Part shown: positions 44,519-53,447 of the stretch, in pieces
Position numbering within the stretch: the stretch's first letter is position 1
Layout: the number at the start of each line of letters is the position of its first letter
Source: Halobacteriales archaeon QS_3_64_16
GTDB lineage: Archaea > Halobacteriota > Halobacteria > Halobacteriales > Halococcaceae
Assembly (NCBI GenBank): GCA_003021705.1
Contig: PXRJ01000024.1
Location: forward strand, 1-61,163
DNA length: 61,163 bases
Direction of reading: 5' to 3'
The notes under the pieces: model-generated
Told to the model about the DNA's origin: nothing
Database searches by the model: none
The model's input: only the letters and a program-made list of their open reading frames with translations
Program-made: the position numbers and the translations under genes

Positions 44519-45604
44519 GTGGCGACGATCCCAGCCGTCCCGGTAGGGCTGTTGCGCGCTGCGTTGCTGTGGGTCACGCTCTGCGTGCTCGTCGCGCTTC
44601 TCCTGACCGCCGGGACGACGATCGCTCGCTCCGTCCGGGGGGCACTCGAGGATCGACGCCGGGAGGAAGCCACCGAACGCCTCCAGCCTACCCTGTTCGA
44701 GCGGATCGGGCACGAGGATCCCGATTGGAGTACGTGGCTCGCCGAGTGCTCGCCGACCGAGCGGCGGGTACTCGAGTCCGAGGTCGACCGCCTGTTACGA
44801 CTGTTCACTGGGACCGACAAACAGCAGCTACGCGCGCTCGCGAACCGCCTCGAACTCGGCCGGCGAGCCGAACGGCCTTTCGACGTCGCGAGTCGCGTCC
44901 GGCGGTTCGAAGCGCTCACCTGGCTCGCGCTGCTCGATCACCCGATCGACGTCGATCGGCTCCGCGAGCGCTGCTCGGACGATCCGGACGAGCGCGCGGC
45001 GGTCGCCAGGGTGTTTTACGAGCGCGAGGTCCCCGAGGCGAGTACCCTTGGCACGGAGCTACTGCTCCGAACCGGGAGGCCCCTGCCGCTGTTCGGGCTC
45101 GATACACTATATAAACTCAATGAGACCGATCCGACGGCGCTTCTCGAAACGGGAGCCATCCAATGGAACGGATGGACCGATGCGATTCTCGCCCAGGTCC
45201 TCGAGACGCTGCAGTACTGTGATCCGGCCGGCACCGACGCACCCCTCGAGTGGGTGTTTTCCTGTCTCTCCCACGAGGCTCCGACGGTGCGGGCGGCGGC
45301 GGTCGGCGCACTCGGGACGTATGCCTGGCGGCCGGACGTCGAGTCCCGTATCGAGGTCACCTGGCTCGTCGCCGATAGCGATCCGCGGGTGCGTCGGGCC
45401 GCCTACCGGCACCTCGCAGAGTGGGGCGATCCGGCGGACGTTCGGACCATGGTGAACGCGGCGAGAGCGGAGTCGGACGATCGGGCGCTATTAATTCTCG
45501 CCAGTGAACTGACCGAGGGGCTCCGGACTGCCGACCAGGACCTCTCACCTCGGCTGCGCCGGTGTCTCGACTGGGTCGTGGCCGAACGGGCACGAACCGG
45601 ATGA
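44519..45604 (+). CDS. Membrane-anchored HEAT-repeat protein
   Basis: The GTG start at 44519 gives one N-terminal membrane helix (about residues 9-31, LLRAALLWVTLCVLVALLLT). A cytoplasmic alpha-helical domain of about 330 residues follows. The later part shows HEAT-type repeats: LEWVFSCLSHEAPTVRAAAV, then GALGTYA, and TWLVADSDPRVRRAAYRHLA. Each repeat has the Pro/Arg pattern of paired helices. Such scaffolds bind other proteins. Lying between a receiver domain and a glycosyltransferase with a 4-base overlap to the latter, it probably transmits the receiver state to the enzyme at the membrane. No catalytic residue is evident. Confidence 0.75.
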   Translation: MATIPAVPVGLLRAALLWVTLCVLVALLLTAGTTIARSVRGALEDRRREEATERLQPTLFERIGHEDPDWSTWLAECSPTERRVLESEVDRLLRLFTGTDKQQLRALANRLELGRRAERPFDVASRVRRFEALTWLALLDHPIDVDRLRERCSDDPDERAAVARVFYEREVPEASTLGTELLLRTGRPLPLFGLDTLYKLNETDPTALLETGAIQWNGWTDAILAQVLETLQYCDPAGTDAPLEWVFSCLSHEAPTVRAAAVGALGTYAWRPDVESRIEVTWLVADSDPRVRRAAYRHLAEWGDPADVRTMVNAARAESDDRALLILASELTEGLRTADQDLSPRLRRCLDWVVAERARTG

Positions 45605-47049
45605 TCCGTGCGGTCCTCGTCGAGGGACTCACGCTGGTAGGGTGGCTCATCCTGGCCTTCTATCTGGTCGTGACTGGCGTGTACGTCCTGATTTATGCCT
45701 CCGGGGTGGTCGAACTCCGCGAGCACCTTCGCGAGAGTCGGGTGAGTCCGCCGTTCAACCGCTTCGCCAGCCCCTCGCTCCCGACGATTGCCGTCATCGT
45801 CCCGGCGTACAACGAGGCCCCGACGATCGTCGATAGTATCCAGGCGCTCACCGATCTGAATTACAGCCGGAAGGAGCTGCTCGTCGTCAACGACGGCTCG
45901 ACCGACGCGACCCTCGAGGAACTCGTAGCGGCCTTCGAGCTACGGGAAATCGAGGCCGAGGTACCCATCGACATCGACTGTGCGCCGATCGAGGCGGTCT
46001 ATCGGTCGGAAACGATCGAGGAACTGCTGGTTATCGACAAGGAAAACGGCGGGAAGGGCGACGCGTTGAACGCCGGGGTCTGGTTCACCGACGCGACGCT
46101 GTTCTGTGCATTGGACGCCGATTCGCTCATCGATCGGGACGGTCTGCTCGGCGCGGTCGAGCCCTTCCTCAGACGGCCGGACGAGATAGCCGCGACCGGC
46201 GGCTCGGTTCGCGTTGCTAACGGCTGTGAGATCGAGTACAGTCAGGTGAAAGCGGTCGGGACCTCCGGCTCGTTTATCGCTGGGCTGCAGGAAGTCGAGT
46301 ACCTTCGGGCGTTTTACGCCGGGCGGCTGGGCTACAGCCGGCTCCGAAGTCTCCTGATCGTCTCCGGGGCCTTCGGGCTCTTTCGGACCGATTTCGTCCG
46401 GGAGATCGGTGGCTACGACACCGAGTCGGTCACCGAGGACTTCGATCTCGTGGTCCGACTGCACCGCCATTTGGTCGAGCGCGGTGAGGAGTATCGCGTC
46501 GAGTTCGTCCCCGAGCCGGTCGTCTGGACCCAGGTGCCGGCGAACTGGGGAGCACTCGACCGCCAGCGGCGGCGCTGGTATCGGGGCCTCCTCGATACGC
46601 TGGTACGCGAGCGCGACGCGATCGGGAACCCGCGCTACGGGCGCATCGGCCTGTTCGTCTTGCCCGCCTACACGTTGACCGAAGGCCTGGGCCCGCTCGT
46701 CGAGGGCGCTGGATACGTACTCGTTGGGCTCTCGGTCGCGCTCGGGATCGTCGATCCGACGCTATTCGTCCTCTTTCTGGCCGCCGCGAACGGTATCGGC
46801 ATTCTCTTCTCGTGGATCGGCGTTCTGAGCGAGGTGCTCAGTTTTCGCCGGTACGACGATCCGGCCGACGTCCTCGTGTTGATGGGCCATGGCGTCCTCG
46901 AGAACCTCGGCTATCGCCAGTGGAAAGCGGTGATCGCGTGGCGCGCGCTCTTCGAGTACGCTCGTGGGGATACGTCCTGGGGCGAGATGACCAGAGAGCG
47001 CTTCACCGATCCGGAGGCCACCGACACCGACCCCGAGGACGCCGACTGA
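45601..47049 (+). CDS. Membrane glycosyltransferase, family 2 (processive type)
   Basis: The 482-residue enzyme has one or two N-terminal helices (about 8-34), a GT-A domain and three or four C-terminal helices (about 355-430). GT2 motifs are VIVPAYNEAPTIVDSI, VVNDGSTD (97-102 carries NDGSTD), KENGGKGDALNAG, the metal-binding ALDADSLIDRD, VTEDFDLVVRLHR (the ED base) and RQRRRWYRG (Q/RRW). This set belongs to processive membrane synthases such as hyaluronan/cellulose synthase and poly-GlcNAc synthase. It likely makes an exopolysaccharide or extends a surface glycan. The start overlaps the HEAT gene stop. Control by the receiver protein is inferred from the operon. Confidence 0.85.
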   Translation: MIRAVLVEGLTLVGWLILAFYLVVTGVYVLIYASGVVELREHLRESRVSPPFNRFASPSLPTIAVIVPAYNEAPTIVDSIQALTDLNYSRKELLVVNDGSTDATLEELVAAFELREIEAEVPIDIDCAPIEAVYRSETIEELLVIDKENGGKGDALNAGVWFTDATLFCALDADSLIDRDGLLGAVEPFLRRPDEIAATGGSVRVANGCEIEYSQVKAVGTSGSFIAGLQEVEYLRAFYAGRLGYSRLRSLLIVSGAFGLFRTDFVREIGGYDTESVTEDFDLVVRLHRHLVERGEEYRVEFVPEPVVWTQVPANWGALDRQRRRWYRGLLDTLVRERDAIGNPRYGRIGLFVLPAYTLTEGLGPLVEGAGYVLVGLSVALGIVDPTLFVLFLAAANGIGILFSWIGVLSEVLSFRRYDDPADVLVLMGHGVLENLGYRQWKAVIAWRALFEYARGDTSWGEMTRERFTDPEATDTDPEDAD

Positions 47050-47104
47050 GCTGTCGACACAGACGGTTCGCTCGTCGATACGATCGGGAGATCCTCAGTC
47101 GATC

Positions 47105-47349
47105 GCGCGAGTCACCGACCCGACAGCGACCCGGGACGACGACGCGCGCTGTCTCGTTCTCATTGGTACGGACGGCGTGCTCTGTGCCGGCGCGGATCTA
47201 GGAGTTTCGAGGGCGATTCGAGCGACACCCCCTGGCTCCGACGGCTCGCCTCGACGCTGCACGACGCGATACTCGCCGTACACCAGGCCGAATTCCCGGT
47301 CGTCGTGGGCATCAACGGCGTCGCGGCGAGGGGCTCGGTCGGCGGCTGA
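47105..47349 (+). pseudogene. Enoyl-CoA hydratase/isomerase remnant
   Basis: A fragment of a crotonase-family protein. One frame reads DDDARCLVLIGTDGVLCAGA (the oxyanion-hole CAGADL block), then shifts by one base near 47200 into SFEGDSSDTPWLRRLASTLH and AVHQAEFPVVVGINGVAA. A stop follows at 47349, where the second oxyanion block (GAGxxLAL) should be. The N-terminal 40 residues and the C-terminal 130 residues are absent. It lies directly after the glycosyltransferase gene and before another remnant, so this interval holds debris of former genes. Confidence 0.6.
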
Positions 47350-47357
47350 TCGGGGCA

Positions 47358-47531
47358 GTTGTTGACCACCCCGAGCTAACCGGAACGCGGGGGCTCTCGC
47401 TTCTGTGTCGAGAGGGATTGGTACCGTTCTACGAATCCTGTGGGTTCGAGATCGGCGACGAAACCGTTGCACATCCCGACGGCGCACCGGAGCCTCTTCG
47501 ATGGATGGGCTACCAGCGCGAGCGAAAGTGA
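47358..47531 (+). pseudogene. C-terminal remnant of a GNAT acetyltransferase
   Basis: The frame reads VVDHPELTGTRGLSLLCREG, then LVPFYESCGFEIGDE and a final RWMGYQRERK with TGA at 47531. The tripeptide block FYESCGF is the last conserved strand-helix of GNAT enzymes, which normally follows the acetyl-CoA site by about 30 residues. Nothing of the acetyl-CoA site itself remains upstream; the preceding bases belong to the enoyl-CoA hydratase remnant. The fragment cannot be functional. Confidence 0.55.
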
Positions 47532-47628
47532 AGTGCGGGCGTTGCTACACATCTACCCAGCTCGCTAAAGCCGATCAAAAAAGGCGAACTCAGCTGGACG
47601 ACGAGGGATCGCGCTTTTCGTCCTTGTA

Positions 47629-47772
47629 GACTCTACGAGTTGTCCTCCTCTTCGTCGTCTTCTCCTTCGAAACGCGAGCAAAGCGAGCGTTCCGAAACTA
47701 CGGAAGACTCGCTACGCTCCTCTTCCGAGTTGACGAGTCGTCGGACTCTACGAGTCGTCCTCCTCCTCGTCA
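47629..47772. repeat. Duplicated copy of the dnaK 3' end
   Basis: Bases 47629-47657 and 47744-47772 are direct repeats 115 bases apart, identical at 26 of 29 positions. On the minus strand both read as an acidic run followed by a stop (EEEDNS* and EEEDDS*). The inner copy is the real dnaK end. The outer copy ends an acidic Ser/Glu frame with no start of its own. A small tandem duplication of the dnaK tail is the simplest explanation. Confidence 0.5.
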
Positions 47773-49652
47773 ACGTCTTCGAAGTCGGCGTCGACGTACT
47801 CGTCATCGTCGCCATCGCCGGCACCGTCCGGGCCACCGGCGCCACCGGGACCAGCGTCGCCCATATCACCCATGCCGCCGGCACCGCCCGCGGCGGCTTG
47901 CTGCTGGGCCTGCTGGTCGTACATCTGCTTGCCGATCTCCTGCAGTTCCGTCGAGAGACTTTCAGTACTCTCCTCGATTTCCTCGGCTTCGGCGTCCTCG
48001 TCCTCCAAGACCTCCTCGACGTCTTCGATCGCCGTGCGGACGTTCTCTTCTAGGTCGTCGTCGACGTTCTCTTCGTTCTCCTCTAAGAGGCTCTCGGCGC
48101 GACGAACCGCGCTCTCGGCGTCGTTGCGCGCCTCGATCCGGCGGCGACGGCGCTCGTCTTCCTCGGCGTGTTCCTCGGCTTCTTCCTGCATTCGGTCGAT
48201 CTCTTCGTCCGACAGGCCGGCACCGCCTTCGATCGTGATGTCTTCTTTGTTACCCGAGCCCTGGTCCTCGGCGGCGACGTTGACGATGCCGTTCTCGTCG
48301 ATCTCGAAGGTCACCTCGATCTGGGGCGTGCCCGCGGGCGCGGGTGGGATGCCCGAGAGCTGGAACTCACCCAGTAGTTCGTTCGACTCGGCCATCTCGC
48401 GTTCGCCCTGGAAAACCCTGACCTGCACGGAAGTCTGGTTCGCCGCGGCGGTCGTGAAGATCTTCGACTCCTCGGTCGGAATCGTCGTGTTCTTCTCGAT
48501 GAGGCGCTCGAACAGGCCACCCTTCACCTCGATACCCATCGACAGCGGCGTCACGTCGAGCAGAACGATGTCGTCGACGTCACCGGAGAGCACGCCACCC
48601 TGGATCGCCGCGCCCAGCGCGACGGCCTCGTCAGGATTCACGTTCTTCTTCGGTTCTTTTTCGACTAGCTCCTCGACCTGTTCTTGGATCTGGGGCATTC
48701 GGGTCGATCCGCCGACGAGAATCACCTCGTCGATGTCGCCCGCCGAGTAGCCGGCGTCCTCCATTGCCTGCTCGGTCGGGCCGACCGTACGCTCGGTGAG
48801 GTCTTCGGTGAGGGACTCGAACTTCGCGCGGGAGAGCTTCTCCTCTAAGTGCACAGGACCGGAATCGGTCGCGGTGATAAACGGCAGGTTGATCGTCGTC
48901 TCCTTGCGACTCGAGAGTTCGACTTTCGCTTCCTCAGCCCCTTCTTTGAGGCGCTGGAGGGCCTGGCGATCGTTCCTGAGATCGAAGCCGTGATCGGACT
49001 CGAACTCGCGGGCGAGCCAGTCGATGATCGCCTGATCCCAGTCGTCCCCTCCGAGATCGTTGTCGCCATTCGTTGCGACGACTTCGTAGACCCCACCACC
49101 CAGATCGAGCACCGAGACGTCGAAGGTCCCGCCGCCGAGGTCGAAGACCATCACCGTCTGATCGGAGTCGTCGTCGAGCCCGTAGGCCATCGACGCGGCG
49201 GTCGGCTCGTTGATGATCCGTTCGACCTCGAAGCCGGCGATCTCCCCGGCGTCTTTGGTCGCCTGCCGCTGGCGGTCGGAGAAGTATGCGGGTACCGTGA
49301 TGACGGCCTTCTCGACCTCGTCGCCGAGGTACTCCTCGGCGTCGCGTTTGATTTTCCCGAGCAGCATCGCGGAGATCTCCTCGGGGGTGTAATCCTCCCC
49401 GTCGACTTCGACTTCGTAGTCGGCCTCGCCCATGTGACGCTTGATCGAGGCGATCGTGCGATCGGGGTTCTGGATCGCCTGGTTCTTCGCGGGCTTGCCG
49501 ACGAGTCGCTCGTCGTCGCTGAAAGCAACGACCGACGGGGTGGTTCGATCGCCCTCGCCATTGGCGATGATCTCGGGGTCGCCCCCCTCCATCACTGCAA
49601 AGGCGCTGTTCGTCGTGCCGAGGTCGATTCCGAGAATCTTGTTACTCGCCAT
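47748..49652 (-). CDS. dnaK: Molecular chaperone DnaK (Hsp70)
   Basis: The 634-residue Hsp70 starts at the ATG of base 49652 ([20 protein letters not shown]). ATPase signatures are [28 protein letters not shown] and [20 protein letters not shown]. The substrate-binding domain has [16 protein letters not shown] and [18 protein letters not shown]. The C-terminal lid ends in a Gly/Ala/Met-rich stretch ([19 protein letters not shown]) and a strongly acidic tail ([10 protein letters not shown]). It folds proteins with GrpE and DnaJ. Here grpE is about 6 kb away, with regulators and a peptidase in between, and dnaJ is not in the window. In many haloarchaea these genes lie together. Confidence 0.96.
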   Translation of the reverse strand: MASNKILGIDLGTTNSAFAVMEGGDPEIIANGEGDRTTPSVVAFSDDERLVGKPAKNQAIQNPDRTIASIKRHMGEADYEVEVDGEDYTPEEISAMLLGKIKRDAEEYLGDEVEKAVITVPAYFSDRQRQATKDAGEIAGFEVERIINEPTAASMAYGLDDDSDQTVMVFDLGGGTFDVSVLDLGGGVYEVVATNGDNDLGGDDWDQAIIDWLAREFESDHGFDLRNDRQALQRLKEGAEEAKVELSSRKETTINLPFITATDSGPVHLEEKLSRAKFESLTEDLTERTVGPTEQAMEDAGYSAGDIDEVILVGGSTRMPQIQEQVEELVEKEPKKNVNPDEAVALGAAIQGGVLSGDVDDIVLLDVTPLSMGIEVKGGLFERLIEKNTTIPTEESKIFTTAAANQTSVQVRVFQGEREMAESNELLGEFQLSGIPPAPAGTPQIEVTFEIDENGIVNVAAEDQGSGNKEDITIEGGAGLSDEEIDRMQEEAEEHAEEDERRRRRIEARNDAESAVRRAESLLEENEENVDDDLEENVRTAIEDVEEVLEDEDAEAEEIEESTESLSTELQEIGKQMYDQQAQQQAAAGGAGGMGDMGDAGPGGAGGPDGAGDGDDDEYVDADFEDVDEEEDDS

Positions 49653-49680
49653 CTTGTGCGTTCGTATCGGGTTGTGGCGG

Positions 49681-49687
49681 TTAAATG
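49681..49687 (-). promoter_or_regulatory. TATA-like box of dnaK
   Basis: CATTTAA on the minus strand is centred about 32 bases before the dnaK ATG, consistent with a haloarchaeal TATA element and a very short leader. I cannot distinguish a heat-shock-specific site from the sequence. Confidence 0.45.
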
Positions 49688-49827
49688 TTGCTGGATGCAC
49701 TCGCCGTGTGTCCGTTTCGCGCACGACCCGAACGATGTCGAGACGGAGTGGCAGCAGGTACAGCAGTTCCCGTCCCATCCGGGGACGATCGACGGCCGCC
49801 GACCGATGATCGCCGATCGGCTATCGG

Positions 49828-50586
49828 TTACCGATTACCGCCCGGTTTATCGTTCCGATCGAGGGCGATCGCGTTCTCGACGAGATTGCCATGGCCGCGC
49901 CGGATCCGCTCGGAGAGAGCTTGGTGACTGATGTCGAGTTCCTTGGCCAGTCCTTTAGCCATTGCGCCCCGCGGAACCCCATAGTAACCCGCTTCGAACG
50001 CGAGTGCAAGCGCCTCCCGTTGCTCGTCGGTGAGCCCGAAGCGGCCCTGCCGGCCGTCCTCCAGGGCGTAGATCCGTTTGAGATCGATCGTCACGCCGGC
50101 CTCCTCGCAGCTCTCGTACGTTCGCGCGAGCGTGTCGCGATCGGGGAGTAGCACGCGGAACTGCCAGTGATCCTTCGCCGTTCGCATCGTGAGCACCGTC
50201 CCACCCCTATCGACGAGCAGGCCGCCCACCACGTCGACGCGCTCGGCCCAGTCCATCCGGTAGAGGTAGTCGTTGCTTGTTTCCTCCTCGATAGCCGCGA
50301 AGCACTCGAAGGTAGCGACGCTCCGGTCCTCACGGAGTGCGTCTTCGAGTGCCTCGCGCTCGCTTCCCCTCGCCCAGACCAGCGGCGCGAACCGACCGTC
50401 CTCGTGGGCAACGACGCGTTCGACCTCGAAGGCGACGTCCTCAAGCGCGGCGACGGTCTCACCGAGTGCGAACTCCGCGATCGGTATCGCGAACTCGACG
50501 ACGACGGCAGCGCCGTCGCTCCCTCTTTCCCTCTCCGCTTCCACTTCGGCTTCGCTCTCGATCGGCGTTCGGGTGTTCGTTTTCAT
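49828..50586 (-). CDS. HTH-10 family (Bat-type) transcriptional regulator
   Basis: The start is the ATG at 50586 (MKTNTRTPIESEAEVEAERE), giving 252 residues. After an acidic leader the N-terminal sensing region follows (VVVEFAIPIAEFALGETVAA, RAKDH-like TAKDHWQFRVLLPDRDTLAR). The C-terminal HTH-10 domain is complete: RIYALEDGRQGRFGLTDEQR, YYGVPRGAMAKGLAKELDIS and the recognition helix HQALSERIRRGH. Bat-type proteins regulate many haloarchaeal genes. It lies 67 bases behind the TFB gene on the same strand and ahead of dnaK, and has the same design as the broken HTH-10 genes at 25987 and 52745. Target unknown. Confidence 0.85.
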   Translation of the reverse strand: MKTNTRTPIESEAEVEAERERGSDGAAVVVEFAIPIAEFALGETVAALEDVAFEVERVVAHEDGRFAPLVWARGSEREALEDALREDRSVATFECFAAIEEETSNDYLYRMDWAERVDVVGGLLVDRGGTVLTMRTAKDHWQFRVLLPDRDTLARTYESCEEAGVTIDLKRIYALEDGRQGRFGLTDEQREALALAFEAGYYGVPRGAMAKGLAKELDISHQALSERIRRGHGNLVENAIALDRNDKPGGNR

Positions 50587-50653
50587 GTCTTCGATGGTCG
50601 GCGTCGGATCACCGTCTCGTTCGTTTCGGTCACTTCGATCAGCTCGAGCGAGT

Positions 50654-51754
50654 TCACGGGCGATCGTCGACCTGGCCGAGCAGCGCGGGCGAGCCCTTCG
50701 AGAGATCGTCGCCGGTCGAGAGCTCGAGCGCGTCGACTTGTGCTTTGTAGTGGTTGCGAACGGTGGCGGTCGTGACCCCGGCGGCGCTCGCGATCTCTTT
50801 CTGGGTTCGGTACTGATCGCAGAGCAGGCCCGCGATGTAGATCGCCCCGGCAGCGAAGCCGGTGGGTGATTTGCCCGAGAGCAACCCCTGGGCGGCCGTC
50901 GCGTTGATGACCTCCTCCGCCGCCCGTTCGACGGACTCCGTGAGTCCGAGTGCCGACCGGAATCGCGGGACGAACTCCTTCGGATCGACCGGTTCGAGTT
51001 CGAGGCCGAGTTCCCGCGCGAGATACCGGTAGGTGCGCCCGACCGGCGTGCGCTCGATCCGCGAGACGGCCGTGACCTCCTCAAGCGACCGGGCGATACC
51101 GGCCGACCGACAGGCCGCATAGAGCACGGCAGTCGCGACCGCCTCGATCGACCGCCCCCGGATGAGATCGTCGGCGAGCGCGCGCCGGAAGAGCACGCTG
51201 GCTACCTCCCGGGTCGATCGATCGAGTCCCAGCGCCGAAGCCATGCGATCGATCTCGCCCAGTCCGAACTGGAGGGTGCGTTCGCTCGGCTCGCTCGTCC
51301 GAATCCGTTCGTGCCACTGCCAGAGCCGCGAGACCTGCTCGCGTCGGCGCTCCGGGAGCGCTCGACCGGCCGCGTCGGCATCGCGCGGGTCGATCGCCGT
51401 GGTGAGCCCCTCGTCGTGGAGCCGCCGCGTCGCCGGGGCTCCCACCCTGGATTTCCGTCGGCGTTCCTGTGATCCGTACGCGCGCCACTCCGGGCTGCGA
51501 TCGATTTCGTTTTCGGCGACGACGAGCCCACACTCCCCACAGGCGAACTCGCCGTTGGCGCTTCGCTCTACGGTCGCCGATTCGCATTCCGGACAGCTTG
51601 CGGGTCGGTCCAGGCTCGGTTCCTGACTCTGCTCCCGATCCCCGCTCTCGCCCTCGCGATCGGAGTCCTGGTGATCGTGGTCGAAGTCCTGCTCGCGCGC
51701 TCGCGTTCGCTCTCGAGTCCGGGCGTCGGATCGGGCTAGGGTTGGTGATCTCAT
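50654..51754 (-). CDS. tfb: Transcription initiation factor IIB (TFB)
   Basis: TFB bridges TBP-bound promoters and RNA polymerase. After an unusually long, acidic and Arg-rich leader of about 50 residues comes the zinc ribbon with C54, C57, C72 and C75 (PASCPECESA, then ACGECGLVV). Next are the B-reader region and two cyclin folds, for example VATAVLYAACRSAGIARSLE, EVTAVSRIERTPVGRTYRYL and GFAAGAIYIAGLLCDQYRTQ. The C-terminal HTH (KEIASAAGVTTATVRNHYKA) binds the BRE. Haloarchaea have several TFBs that steer different gene sets. The non-standard N-terminus and the HTH-10 genes on both sides suggest a specialised TFB, not the main one. It faces a 990-base gap on its upstream side. Confidence 0.93.
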   Translation of the reverse strand: MRSPTLARSDARTRERTRAREQDFDHDHQDSDREGESGDREQSQEPSLDRPASCPECESATVERSANGEFACGECGLVVAENEIDRSPEWRAYGSQERRRKSRVGAPATRRLHDEGLTTAIDPRDADAAGRALPERRREQVSRLWQWHERIRTSEPSERTLQFGLGEIDRMASALGLDRSTREVASVLFRRALADDLIRGRSIEAVATAVLYAACRSAGIARSLEEVTAVSRIERTPVGRTYRYLARELGLELEPVDPKEFVPRFRSALGLTESVERAAEEVINATAAQGLLSGKSPTGFAAGAIYIAGLLCDQYRTQKEIASAAGVTTATVRNHYKAQVDALELSTGDDLSKGSPALLGQVDDRP

Positions 51755-51997
51755 GGCTAGTGCCGTCGATCAGTATCGGAGCGAGCGCGTTCGACGGTCG
51801 GTGCGGTCCCCGAAGCGGGCGAGCGATTTCGGGTCGTTCGCGCGGGAAATCGCTCTCGTCGCTCTCGTAGCTGCCACGCGACTCGCCCGCAGGACGCAAG
51901 CGGGCCGGGATCGCGCTCCGGGCCGGTCGAGTGAGCGGACGGTCGTCGCCGTTCGTGAGGAACTCCCCCCGTTCTCACAGGTAACCATCGCGGGTGA

Positions 51998-52016
51998 GTA
52001 CTGCACGAAGCAGTAC
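51998..52016. repeat. Perfect 7-base inverted repeat upstream of tfb
   Basis: GTACTGC-ACGAA-GCAGTAC is a perfect inverted repeat with a 5-base loop, lying about 245 bases upstream of the tfb start. It may be an operator or an RNA hairpin. There is no second copy nearby. Confidence 0.35.
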
Positions 52017-52465
52017 ACTAACTCTACGGGTTGCGTGTGTACCTCGGGTTTCCCGCGATCGCTCCGCGCCGGATGCGCTCGCGTTCGTCGCTCGCCACGA
52101 CGACGAGTCCCGACCTACGACCGAGCGATACCCTCCGCTAGCGACCCTCTCGGTAGTTTCACTCCGTACGTCGCGCTCGGTTCGATCGACTTCGAGTGAG
52201 AGCAGAAGAGCCTCTCAGTGCGTGTGCAACCCGATACTACAAGCAGGTACGGTATCGTAGTACACGGTGGCGGCCGAGCGGGCAGGACATTGCACCTGAG
52301 GGATGCTCGATCGGCCGTCATTACGCTCCCGCCGGGGTGTTCTCTCGGAGACCTCGACCGGGAGGCGAGGGGCGGTCGATCACCGCTACCGGCGACGTAG
52401 CTCAGCTCCGCTCCCGACGGCCGACCGGCGTTCGTCCCACGAACAAAGGATAGGTGTTTTCGCCA

Positions 52466-52479
52466 GGTGCGAATGCACC
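52466..52479. repeat. Small hairpin in the tfb upstream gap
   Basis: GGTGC-GAAT-GCACC is a perfect 5-base stem with a 4-base loop, followed by a T-rich run (GGTTGCTTCTTTAC). The layout resembles a weak intrinsic-type terminator on the plus strand, but no gene is known to end there. Confidence 0.25.
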
Positions 52480-52744
52480 GGTTGCTTCTTTACGCTGACC
52501 ACGAATGGTGATCCGTAGCCGAAGCCCGTTCTTGGAGGGATCCACTCGTCAGATCGGCGTAACGTCGTCTGTACCGCGGCGAACGATCGTGTGCTTCGCG
52601 AGCGATACCGACCGTGTGGCGGGGCGCGTCGATCCCTCGAAGCCGGGCGTGCCCGCGGAGACCAGGACCCATGCATCCCACGACCTCGATCCGACCGAAC
52701 GACCGATCGTTCCCAGGCCCGGCCGACGCCACGGGGGCCGCCCG

Positions 52745-53447
52745 GTGAGCGTCCTGGCGGTGATCGCGGTCAACACCGAGGACTTCGCGCTCGGGCAGGT
52801 ACTTGGCGACGGCGGGACCGGGACGCGGGTCGAACTCACACAGTTCGTGCCGGTAGACGGCGACCTCGTCCCCTACTTCTGGGTCACCCACAGCGCCGAC
52901 CTCGAGGGCTTCGAGCGCCGTGTTCGGGCCGACTCGCGGGTCTCCCGGCTCACGGATCTCGACGGCGGGGCCGATCGCACGCTCTACCGGATCGAGTGGG
53001 CCGAAGAGGGTCTCGATGGCTTCCTCGACGCGCTTGGCGCACAGCCCGTCCTCGTCGAACGCGCCGCCGGCACCGCCGCGGAGTGGGTCTTCCGGCTGCG
53101 CGCCGGTGACCGCGAGGGTTCGCCGTATCGTCCACGACCCGGAACCTGGTGGTCCCGATCGCTACGGGATCACCGATAAACAGGCCACAGCCCTACGACT
53201 GGCCTTCGAGGAGGGATACTTCCGGGTTCCGCGCGAGGCCTCACAGACCGATCTCGCCGATCACCTCGGCATCTCTCGGCAGGCGTACTCCCGGCGGCTC
53301 AATCGCGCGCTCGATAGCCTCGTCGAGGGTACGTTCATGACCCACGCCGATCTCGACGGCAAGGCCGACCCTGATGTCAACGATGTCGACGTCAACGCCG
53401 ACACTGACGGCAAGACCGACACCGAAGCGAGCGCACCCGAGGACTGA
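52745..53447 (+). pseudogene. HTH-10 (Bat-type) regulator with internal deletion and frameshift
   Basis: I place the start at the GTG of base 52745 (VSVLAVIAVNTEDFALGQVL). The N-terminal region is normal (VELTQFVPVDGDLVPYFWVT, TLYRIEWAEEGLDGFL) up to VFRLRAGDREG. At about 53114-53120 the frame changes, and the sense continues as VRRIVHDPEPGGPDRYGITD in another frame. The stretch of about 20 residues that lies between these blocks in related regulators (compare the intact gene at 49828) is missing. The HTH-10 domain (FRVPREASQTDLADHLGISR, then QAYSRRLNRALDSLVEG) is complete, followed by an acidic tail. The net change equals a loss of 3n+2 bases. It is divergent from tfb. Confidence 0.72.

Larger units (their letters stand above)
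51755..52744. other. Long intergenic region upstream of tfb, mostly unassigned
   Basis: About 990 bases separate the divergent tfb and HTH-10 genes. The open frames here are low in Asp/Glu, high in Arg/Ser and unlike the flanking genes, so I call none. The region holds two perfect small hairpins (51998-52016 and 52466-52479). Composition is somewhat lower in GC around 52000-52040 and 52440-52500. It may contain long regulatory leaders or decayed genes. Confidence 0.35.

Noticed and set aside
48849-49931. Plus-strand frame of 360 codons across dnaK
   Set aside because: It is antisense to the DnaK ATPase domain; such frames opposite dnaK are a well-known source of false annotation.
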